From Diadema setosum (Eukaryota > Echinodermata > Echinoidea > Diadematoida > Diadematidae), in NCBI GenBank assembly GCA_033980235.1, contig CM067069.1, positions 15,919,150 through 15,983,149 on the forward strand: a stretch of DNA of 64,000 bases. The letters run 5' to 3'. The position numbers and the translations under genes are program-made. Positions 10,900 through 22,800 of the stretch are shown here, piece by piece. Position 1 is the first letter of the stretch; every line of letters begins with the position of its first letter. A model generated the notes under the pieces. It saw only the letters and a list, made by a program, of their open reading frames with translations, was not told the origin of the DNA and did not search any database.

Positions 10900-13800
10900 C
10901 TGGAATACAAACGGATCACAAATAACATGAGTCACGTGGTATGAGCGCCTCTTCTGACGTATCTGGCAAATGCTGGAGCAGTAGGAAACAAGACGATGAA
11001 ACTTTGCAAAAAAAACAGGGATTTTTCACTACTGTCACCTTAAGAGATGTACCACGAGGGATTTGAGAGTGTCGCACCAACATGCTGGATATTCGTGTGC
11101 AGCATCCTCAAAAGCCAGCAAAAAAAGCTATGCACCATTCTTGAGAATTGGCGACACGCTCAAAACAAAATGCATCGAACATAACATGTGCAAATTTTGA
11201 GAAACATCACACTACCAAGAAATATGTGCGCAAAACGTGAGACAGAGCATTGAAAGCAAGCAACACAATCAGTATTAAGTCACAAAATATTGCACCCTAC
11301 GAGCTCATTAAGTGCACTCCATGCAAATCATTCCTCCAGTCTTCTCACAGTCACAGCTTGCAACATGCTCAAATTTTGAAGTGAAGGACCACCCTGCTTT
11401 TATATGAACTATTCCAACAGATCTATATAACAAGAGGAACTTCAAATCAAATGAGGATGAGGAAAAAAAAAGGGGGGGGGGACGTAGACTCCCCTTCCAT
11501 GTTCCTCTTTGGGTGACTCACCTGAAGATATTCTGCAAAGAGAAAGAATTTGGCCAGCCACCTGGGCACAAAGGCTGTGCTGAAGACTTGCTGAGTGACC
11601 TTTTGCACAAGTCCCTCCGTGGGTGTCACCCCTATCGAGATGACAGCCGACCCAAATGGCAGGTAGAAATATAAAAGCACATGCGCTGGTCCATTCTGTA
11701 ATGAGGGGTGAAAGGGCAAACTTGGGGTGATGGATTTTCATCAAGCAAAACATGTTCAAGTCAAAAGAGGTGACTCCAAGCTCCTTGTTCACTAGACATT
11801 TAAGTGTTTGTGATCAACCAAGTAGCCTTTTGGTCCAGCAGTTTGGGGCAATATTAAATAACAAACAATAATCACTCCCTTTACCGAAAGCACCTCAAAC
11901 AAGACTCTCACCTTCCACACCCAAAAAGAAAAAAAAAGTTCTAAAATCAGTCATATATCGGTGACATACAATGAACCACCACTCGCTTGATTTTGCATTA
12001 CATTTCTAAGGCTTAGAACTTTATCTGCTTTGTTTGCTTGGTAAGACCTATCTTCAGTATTATAGCTTCTTCACCAAGACAAGAGTGATTTGAAGATGGC
12101 ATTCCACAGCTTTGATTTTCTAGGGACAATGGTGTAGGGTGCTCTAGAAAGGATTAATCCCTGTTTATTATTCATAAATTCTCCTGTTTCTGCTATGAAA
12201 AAAAAAAAATCTCAATATGTGATAAGCTGGCCAGTCCAGCATCCAAATGAAAACGTTTAATCATGAGTACTCATATATGCATGCTTGTCTGAGATGATAG
12301 TTTCGATTTTTGGACTCAAACTCTTTCTTTGACGACCAAGATGAACATAACAAGGACAGATGCATTGACAACCCTCCGAAAACAAAGTGCCTCCGACGAC
12401 ACTCCGTGGTGGAGGTCTAAAATTTGAGAGGCAAAGAAGGGAAGTTGGAGAGTGCTCCTTGCTACTCACCTGCCGCGCCTCGCTCTTTGTCTGCGTCATC
12501 ATGAGCGGGATCCCGAACAGGCTGAACGTGTGGAAGATTGTCATGACACCGATGTGCTTGTCATCCGGGTCCTGTTCCCACGTCCCTCCCCACGAGTGAC
12601 GCGCCCAGCTCAGCCACCTGATGGGCGAGGAGTGGTCGTGATGGTGGTGGAGGGATGGAGGTGGGATGGAGAGGTAATGAGGGAAAGGGGATGAGGGAGG
12701 AAGGAGGTGGGGATAAGGGGGAGTGATGTAAGGGGGACAATAGAGGAAGGTTGGGGGTAGTGATAGAGGGGGAAGGAGAGGTGTTGGGGGAAAGAGGGCG
12801 AGAGATAGAGGCGATGGGGGCGATAAGGGAGGAGGAACGTAAGGGGGACAAGGGAGCAAGGTGGGGGTAGTGATAGAAGGGGAAGGAGAGGTTATGAGGA
12901 AGAGGGGTGGGGGAGGTAAGAGGGGTTAATAAGGGAGGGAAGAATATAATGCACTTGGTGTGTCTCTTTTTTTTTTAAATTCAATGCATGGATTTAAATT
13001 TCGTGAAACTTTTTTATGTGCAATATAATTACTGCAGAGTTGTAGGTTTAACTGATATATAGAATGGATTTTTTGGGTTGTTCTTGTCGTTTTTTTACCC
13101 CCCCCCCCCCCCCAATATATGCCTATCTTCACGGCACTAGAAGCCATAGGCCCTACAGTACCATCAGCTGAATATCAATCATAGAAACCCCTGCATTTTA
13201 GTTATTATAGTCTTTGGGAAAAATATATGAGATATTAAATGATAATTGTGTTATACTACTCATAATAAGGTCTTATTTATCCAGGGTAGCCCCTTCAATG
13301 TTGCCACTGCTCTACCAGAGGGCCCTGCCATTATCATTACCCTAGTGTTGCCTGGTACCCATACATACACCTTGGTCAAGAGGGACGAGGTTGGTAATAA
13401 CATCTCATCAAAGAACATCTGAAAGTACTGGGTGGGAATCAAACTTGATGGGTCCTCCGCTTGGGAGCCAGGAGTCTTATCCACTGTACCACAGCACCCA
13501 CTCTATAACAATGACAACAGCGATGAACAATCACGATCATTGAGCATCAAATTGCATCCAAGCATAGAGCTGGATCTACACCACACACATGTGGACCCCA
13601 GACCTCTCACAATTTACAAGCCCAGGACATTCTACTCCATTTGATCCCAAGTAAATCGATCATGGAATTCGTTCCGACTTACTTGGTCCCCATGTATCTC
13701 AAGTCGTTACCGCTGACGAAGAAGTTCCCGTGGACGTACTCGAGGTGGTTGCAGTCCGCTCCATTCTCCGAGATTTCCTGGCAGGGAGGACGTTGGGTGA

Positions 13801-16800
13801 GGAGGTACGTTACATAGTGAAATCACCTGACTGATCCAGTCATGTGACAGAGCAAAATCATCTGACTTGATTAGTCATGTGACAGAATACCGTACTATTT
13901 GGGGCTCTCTTCTTCCACAGGAAAGAAGTCAGAGGGGTGGTGTCAATAAAAGTTAGTTTACCTCTACCAAGGAAGTTATGTTTTTGTTGGTTTTGATTTG
14001 TTTGTTTGTTTGTCTGTCTGTCTGCCTGTTTGCAAAATAACTCTTCTTCTACTTCTTCTATGTTACTCTCCGACACCCCTATTAAAGTAGGGGCCAACCG
14101 GACAAGGGATGCGGCTGCACTGGTGTTTATAGCATGGAGAGAGAAGCTTAGAAACTAGTTGCTTTGCTCTTGGATGTAGTGAGGGAACTCATTAATAGTT
14201 GTAAACTTTTCAATGGATTGTCCAAATTCTCCCAAACTTTCACTGATATATTTAATGTACTTATATTTCTACATACACCCGATCTACATCATATCGTCGC
14301 TGGTCACACGAACCGACGAATCACTCGATTTTGGGTCAAATTTTCGATTTTGAGATTTTCAATCATTTCGATAGTAGACATTCCATACTACATATTCTGA
14401 AATTCTCAGTGTGTAATTCGGTGTAATTTATACGTAGTTATCACTTTTGTAGAAGTATGTAATTCCATTTGTGAAAATTATTTGTTTTCCCTATAGACGC
14501 CTGTGTTAAACAATCAGGCGATTCGACGGTTCGGTGACCGCGCGTACTAGTACGCGCGGTCACCGAACCGACGAATCAGTGCGCATTGACTTGCATGTTG
14601 TTTTTGAGATTCAACAGTTCATTGACCGCGTACTATGTAATACATGTGTTGACAATGACAAAGCTCAATGTACATGTACATATGGACACACATGGAAAAT
14701 GACAACGTTCTTTGCAGACCGAAAATACATGTATGCAGCTCTTTGACGATTTCCCGCTTATTTGTTAACAATACAATTCGATAAAAACTTCACAAGTTAG
14801 AGCAAGAATTGAAGTCTGGTGTACTACAAAATTAATTGGAAATTACAGACATGAAAGTGTAGCAACCATAAGTCAAAAATGGGCTAACTTCAAACGCGTT
14901 TTTCTCGAATTGTCATTCTTACGCAAACCTGAGGGATTCGTCGGTTCGTGTGACCGGCGACGATATATATGAAGGTGAACTTGTCTTTTAAGGCAGACTT
15001 ATAATATAGAAGAATCGCATGGCACCGAGCATGGTCGTGTAAGTGCAGTGAACGCAAGTTTTTTTTAGATTGGTGCCGCCTCTGCATGAGTGCCGCAAGG
15101 CGAGTACACAGTGTGCACCATCTAAAAATACCGAACGTACACTGCACTTATTGTTGGTACGTTGTCGCACAATGGGACAAGTGTACTATTCCTTTTATAA
15201 AATAGCAAGTTTTTATAATAACAAATAGAAAAAGGGTAACATAAGATCAAATACAAGATAAATGATAGACAAACTTCAGCATGAATATTTGGTGCAACGT
15301 CTGCACTCCTGTGCAGTGCACAAAATAAGCTGAATGTCATGTGACGCATTTTGACCAATCATCACGCTTGAAATCGAGTGGCTACTTTATACATGCACCG
15401 AATATATCCCAATTAATCCTCCTTGCAGAAGAGAGCGACAGAGCCTACGTACCTCTATGTGGGCACAGATGGTGTGCTCTGTCTTGCCGTGGAAACGCAT
15501 CTTGCCCCATTTTTTGCAGTCCATGGACTCTGGTTGCCATTGTGGTTCCCGCCCCTCTGCATCGTGCCACACAAACACCAGTCCATTCTGCTCCAGCATC
15601 GGCCACGCCTTGGAGTGCGCTACATTTGGAATAGGCTCTGGATGACAGGGAGAATGATCAAAACATGAAAGAACTTTACAACTATATGCGTTACATTTAT
15701 GCGAGATTAAGTGTCACGCGACATAGTGACAATGATGGATAACTTCTTTCAAGATGAAGTTTCCATTAACTGCAAAGTTGGACAAAAGAAATATCAGCAT
15801 CATCATAATCATCATCATCATCATCATCTCTGAAGCAGAGGCATCCAGTCCTTTCTTGTTTGTGTATGAAACAACGAATGAAAAGATTGTCATGGAAAGA
15901 AGACCACAGTCCTAAAAATCTTGCAGTTTCAGCCTAGATGTAACTCACAACACAAAGTTACTATTTCCTTCTTTTTGGCCCATGGAAATTGAACAAATGT
16001 TTGTTTTTTCTTTCTTTCTTTTTATGGAGTATACTGCATGAGGGTATACAAACACCCAGAGAGCTGTAGCATTTGCAAAGACGTTGTCTTGCAAATAAAT
16101 CTTTGCGCATTCAAATGCCACTCTCCTTCCCTTCAACGGATATGCAAACACAACAAAATTATGAAAATCATTCTCTAAAAGTTCCTAGCGGACAGAGAGA
16201 TATCATTTGCAATTATCATAGATAGTTACACTGTAATGCTGTCTTGCATGTGTGATTACTGGAAAACAATTCAAGCTACAAGTTTATAACATGCTTATCA
16301 TGCACTGTAAAATAAATGCAAAGTCATTTAATTTTGGCATATTTTTGTTCCTTTGCAGTATCGAAGAGAACACCAATCCTCAGAAAAAAAAAACCAACTA
16401 AAACATATGACGTAGTACATTAAAACTTAAGCCGCTACAACTTGTATTTGGTCATGTATAATGTAGACTGTTTTGTGGAGTGGAAATTTTTGCAAATTAT
16501 TACACTCAAACTATCAGAAAAAAAAAAACCCACTGAGATATGAGATTGTATATACAAGTCCTTATATCCCTGAAATTCACAAACGATCAAAGTTTACTAA
16601 ATTTGGGCCCAGTCAGAAGCATTAACAAAGTGAAAATGTCCTTTCTGTTGACACTGAATTTATTAGAAATCCACCAATTTCTTAGCATGAAATCACTCTC
16701 TATGGAAAACAGTTAAGTCTTGTGATTAAAAAATAAAATCAATTTTGTGATGGAAAAATTCAATCTTGTGATAAATAGTATGCATGAGTGCCTATTCATT

Positions 16801-19800
16801 GCTGCCAAAAGTCATCCAGCACCCTGATTAGTGCATAGAATAGTCATATACAGTCAACCTTGCCAAAGTCAAATCTATTTGGACTGAAGAAATAGCTTCG
16901 ACTTAGAGAAAGTTCGACTTATGAGGGATTAGAAGCAATAGAATGTAAAGAGAAGAGGACATGAAAAGACCTTCAACTAAAGTGATTATTCGACTTCTGC
17001 GAGGTCGCAAGGTTGACTGTACTAGCAGTGCAGTGAACATAAATATATCTGATTGTTCAACAAGAATAAATAGCACTTTTGTTGAAATTATATCTGCATA
17101 TCAGGGCATTGCAGGACTGGCAGCACTCATACACTAAAATCAGAGAGGTTTCAAAGAGTAATCACAGAGATAACTTTGTTGTGTGAGAATGAGAAGGGCT
17201 TTAAGTTGCAACTAAACCCATAGGTCCGAAATCACGAAGGTGGTACAATCTTTGTCCATGGTTTAAACCGTGGAAAAAGACCGTAGTATTGTATAGGGCG
17301 CCAAGTGTTTCATGGCCTACTTCGTTACGAAATCAGTCATTGATGATTTTGTTATTGAAATGGTCATTTCATCGATGATGAACTACAGCCTTTGTCCATG
17401 GTTTAAACCATGGACAAAGACTGTACCACTGTCTTGAATTCGGGCCATCGTGTTCGAGACAACTTACTGCCCTGAATGCCCTTCTTATTCGAGACAACTT
17501 AATGTCCTTCTTATTCTCAGAGCATTTTCTGATTATATTTTTAGGCCATTTGGACAATAAAATACATTTTGAATGAGACATATCACAAAGTTTGAACACA
17601 GACTGTGAATTGCAAAAACCACAGAGACTGTAAAAACTCACCCACTCAGTGAAACTCACTACCGGTACAATATCTGACTTTAATTTTATCACGAGATGCT
17701 CATATACTTCGTATTTTCGGCATTCATTTCTTCCGCATGCATTGTGGGCACAAATCCCCAACAATTATTCTCATAGTTTGGCTCTGCATTAGCATTCAAC
17801 TTTCTTCTCTTTTTTCCCCTAATGCTTGAATGTATTGTAATTGAGCTTCTGAACAACATTATGTACACTCTATCATAGAGAGCTAAAATGCCTGTTCTGT
17901 ATCAAAACTATGTTTTCAAATGCCTCAATTCTATGAGAAGCAGCCAGCAGCTGGCCTGTGAGTTCCATCAAAGAGTGCACATACTTGTTAATACAACAAT
18001 TACCTCCATTCCCCCCCCCAAAAAAAAAACAACAACAACACAACAACAACATAGCCCTACAATGTGTACATCAAGACTCAACACAAACTTCTTGCTCTGG
18101 GTGGCTAAACTTTTTGAATGTGACATTTTAGTGGCCTGAAAAAGAAAAATAGTGACCTGAAATTAAAAAAAAAAAAAAAATCATTTTGAATTTCAGCTGC
18201 CCAATGGGGCCATCAATAGAGAGCCTTTTTGGACATTTGGTTGCCCGACATAAAATTTTAGTGGCACTGGGCCACTGCTAATGTTGAGCCTTTATAAACA
18301 ACATGTATATGATGCAATATTTGATACCCTGGGGTACCAAATGAAAATTTGCTATTTTGTTGAATTACCTTTTTTTTTTCCAGCACTGTACCCTGGGTTA
18401 CCAAAAATGTTTTGAAGTAATTCTTAGTATTATTATGCACAAAAATGTTCGGGGTTTTTTGTTTGTGATTATACAACAATTAATGCATGAAAATAATAAT
18501 TTTTTTTTTTCTCTCATTGACATGCTCTGTTGTACTCTTCACTGTATAAAAGTTGACATGGAAGGAAAATTGGCACGGCGATCCTTATCGCCATGCCGAT
18601 TTATGCTGGTGCTGATCATGAGGAAATAGTCGCCACAAGACAACATTGTACAACTGTATGATAATGGACATGAGATGGCACTACACAACGCCAAACAATG
18701 TTGTACCCCAGGTTACAACAGTACCCGGGGTACAGCGTGACGAATCATATCTGAGAGACTTACTATCCGATGGCTTGTATGGGATGTCAACGCACTTTCC
18801 TTCCTTGCCCTCAAACTTCCAGCCATGGAAGGGGCACATCAAGCAGTTTCCCTTGACGAGGCCACCGACGGCTATGTTTGCTCCAAGATGAGGGCAGTAT
18901 GCGTCGAGTACGTGCGCTTCGCCATCTTCGCCACGAAACACCGCAAACTCATGGTCTGTTGCATGAAGAGGGCAAAGAAAAGAATAAAAGTGAGAAAGGA
19001 TGAAGAATTACCCTTAGGATACAAAACATTCCTTCTAAACTGCAATTATATTCCACAAATATCATTATACAGCGGACCTCAAGTATAAGAATCACACATA
19101 CTTTTGTGCCTCAAAACTGGGGCTCCTCAAAAAGGTGTTGGCTAAAATATACTCTCACACAAATAAAGCCAATAGAAACCCTGTTGTTTGAGGCTAGAAA
19201 CATGAGACTATTGCATTGGGTAGAGACACTTTACAACAATCAAAGACACAAACTGCACTCTCTGTTTTGAAAAATGATTTCTTTCCAAAGGCACAATCAT
19301 GTTGAGGCTGCACATGGATATGTCTGGAAATCACTTATGTCTAAAACATTGGATTATTTCTGGATGTAGTCATCATTTTGAGATTTCATTGAGCCACAAT
19401 GGCTGCATTTCAGCCAATATATACAACCGCCCAGCTCAAAACCCACAAAAAGTTGCAGAGAAGATTCTCTGTCATGGATGAAAATATATCATGTGGGTTG
19501 ACCGCCTCTAATTTCCTAAGTCTGTCGTTACCTGGGAGAGTAGTTTTCTTGCTATCTACTGTCAAATTTTAGTGGCTAAAAAACAAAATTGAAATTGAGA
19601 CATTAAACATTTTTCTGGACCATGTTTTTAGGGATAGGCACTGCTTCAATGGGAAATGTGTAATATTGCACACTTGAGTGACCCTAATCTTTAAATCCTC
19701 TTTTCTCCCTTTTCTATGATGCTGTATTCCAAACCTCTCTCTTATTTCACCAGCTTTTTAAATGCTTCTGATACTCCAGTTTTAACAAGTTATATCATTT

Positions 19801-22800
19801 TAAATTTTACAGCTTACTGTCAGATACGTCATATATTTAAAGAGCCTAAATTTTTTGCGAATTGAGACTTCGTGATGATTTCGCGAACATGGACAAATTT
19901 GCAATCGTGGAGTACTGTACTGAACGGAAAAATGTTTATGTGCACGTCACATTCATATCGAGATGAGAGTCAATATTTTCATGTGTCTTTACAATTGCAA
20001 ATAGCACCTCTTGACTTGCGAAATTTGTGAAAATGAAAACCTTGTGATATATTCGGTGTATACAGTACGGTTTAGTCTTCTAAACTATGTAGATGTTTGA
20101 TATTCCTTTTGGCCTATTTTCTGTAGATTTGGAGCTGGGCGGTCACATTTATATATATGCAGATCAAACAGAGAGATCAAACATATCAAAAACAAAAAAA
20201 AAATGTTCCAAACTCTTCATTCCATTCTGTTTCTTGTGCTTTAAAACCAGAAATGTTTCACAAGAGCCAAGATTTGCAAAATAAGAATGTATGCAGAAGG
20301 TCCTGTTGATACTATTATGCATAGAATGCCAGTGGCAATTGGTGGAGACTTCATGCGCAAAGATATCTCCCTTTTCAGTTTGTTATTAGGCCAAGTAAAA
20401 AAAGAAAGTAGTTTCTCGTCCGGGTTTTTTGAGCAAGGCGATGAGGGAGGTCCTTACTATTTGATATCTTACTATTTTTTCGAGGATTGTCAAAATGAAA
20501 GTAATATGTGTTTCTCGTCCGGTAATTCTGAGAAAAGTAACGAGAGAGGGCTTTACTATTTTCTATATCCAATTTATGAAATGAAATATCACTCTGTTAA
20601 GTGGTAGCTGTGTTATGAGAGACCAGGTCCCAAGTGTATGTCTTGCCTGCACTCTCAAACATTTTCAAACAAATAGATATATGTGCCATACTTGAAATGA
20701 AACTTCATGCATGCAGAAATACATTTGCTTTTTCTTTCCATTACAGATGTCAAGGGAAAATGACCATCTTGATACTGGTATTTAGTGTTGTAATGGCATT
20801 TCTGATACCAGTGTACTTGCAATTCTGATGTATTGTGCTATTAATTGACAGGTATAAAACATGTCTTTCAACAAATGTACGACTGAAATAAATTCCATGA
20901 TATTCAAAACACTGCTTTATCTATTATTGTGTTTGTGACATTTTGTGTCCACACAGCTGGTACAGTGTATGTATATGCATTTCTTCACAGTACAATTGTA
21001 GCACATTCAACTGGAAACTGGCTTGTACAATTGCAGATGGATGTCAAAATGATACGATTTATGGCATTATAGCATTAAACAAAGATGTTTCTTCATGTTC
21101 TAAAAAGACATTTGATAATCACTCATCATTTGGATGATGATTGTACAAGTGGAAACTCGATATAACGAGATGGTCGGGACCGAGTCGTGTTCCTCGTTAT
21201 AGCCGATATCTCGTTATATCAGTAGGCATAAAAGAAGGCATAACATAAAGACATTAATTTGCACACGTGATGGGACTACCCATCATCTTTCAATCAATAC
21301 TGATAACTTGCTGAAGTGTGTGAGGTAATTACTCACCTTTATGGGTAAGAAGATGTTTTTTTCGCCAATGAAATCCGATATCAAGAATGTTTTTCTTTAT
21401 ATCAATTGTAGAATAGATGTTTGAATTTGTAAATCTACATATAGTCTGGGTGCCAAAGCGACTTTTTGGGCCTAACCTTGTTTTACCGTCCACCCAATGT
21501 TTTTTCATGGTTTTACCCTATTTCGGGGGTGCTGAATCCGAATCTGGATGATGCAACTCTTGCATCCTTGAGGGTTTTGAGATATTCAAGATGGCCGCCA
21601 AAATGGCCGCCCGCACTGGAAATTCCCACGTATTTCCTTCTAAATGGTGATAGATTGAAAACAATTGACGGTTTTACCCTATTTCGAGGGTGCTGAATCC
21701 GAATCTGGATGATGCAACTCTTGCATCCTTGAGGGTTTTGAGATATTCAAGATGGCCGCCAAAATGGCCGCCAAAACCGGAAATTCCCACGTATTTCCTT
21801 CTAAATGGTGTGAAATAGAAAATAATTGATATTTCTATCCTATTTGGAAGGTGCTGAATCCGAATATGGATGATGCAACTCATGCATCCATGAAGTTATT
21901 GAGATATTCAAGATGGCCGCCAAAATGTCCGCACCAATTAAAACCAGAAATTCCTATGTATTTCCTTTTAAATGGTGAGAAATTGAAAATAATTGATGGT
22001 TTTACCTTCTTTCGAGGGTGCTGAATCCGAAACTGGATGATGCAACTCTTGCATCCGTGAAGTTTTTGAGATATTCAAGATGGCCGCCAAAATGGCCGCT
22101 AATTAAAAACGGGAATTCCCACATATTTCCTTCTAAATGGTGAGATATGGAAAACAATTGATGGTTTTGCCCTATTTCGAGGGTGCTGAATCCGAATCTG
22201 GATGATGCAACTCTTGCATCTATGAAGTTTTTGAGATATTCAAGATGGCCGCCAAAATGGCCGCCAAATAAAACCGGAATTTCCCACGTATTTCCTTCTT
22301 AATGGTGAAATATGGAAAACATATCATATTGTGATAGTGATGTAGAGAAGTGTACTGAAATTACCCAATATTACCTGTCTTAATCCATGAGCAGTTTTAA
22401 TCTCTTCATCCATGAACACTCAAATTGGTTATTTGGCTTATATTGATGGTCTTGATGACATTGTTGAAGACACGAGTGGGACATTTTTATAGTTATGCTT
22501 CAATTTTTTTTTCAATTTTGATGTAACATTATATATGTGTATATGTATAATATGTATACGTATATATAATACAACTGTATATTACAAACACACACGAGGG
22601 GACGGTCATATCACAGGTAACGCGAAAAAAAAAATTGAGTAAAAAAACAAACGATAACATGGAAGGTAATAATTTAAGTATAAGAAAATGTTAAGGAGTT
22701 TCCGTTCATACAGGACATTTTAGATGTCCCAAAACCTTCAAAGACCTTCAGCACCCTCGTAATAGGGTAAGACCATCAATTTATTTTAAAACTTTTACCA

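Larger units (their letters stand above)
12618..13682 (-). other. nvd intron 4
   Basis: This is 1.07 kb bounded by GTAAGT and CATCAG. It contains a tRNA-derived SINE (13255-13502), a poly(C) run at about 13098-13113 and the purine/pyrimidine-asymmetric tract at 12639-12950. Confidence 0.85.
13778..15452 (-). other. nvd intron 3
   Basis: This is 1.7 kb bounded by GTACGT and TGCCAG. It contains part of a dispersed repeat with GTTT/GTCT runs at 13960-14060 and a pair of TIR elements with a strong palindrome at their junction (14291-14966). No coding potential is recognised. Confidence 0.85.
15638..18763 (-). other. nvd intron 2
   Basis: This is 3.1 kb bounded by GTAAGT and ATCCAG. It holds a CAT/ATC microsatellite (about 15797-15828), a 169-bp TA-flanked MITE (16851-17019), a hairpin MITE (17203-17520) and a fragment of the GGCCAC family (18071-18290). 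The rest is AT-rich and unrecognised. Confidence 0.85.

Noticed and set aside
12257..12859. 200-codon minus-strand frame with proline-rich N-terminus
   Set aside because: Only 12470-12617 is coding (nvd exon 5). The proline-rich part is translation of the intronic C/T-rich tract.
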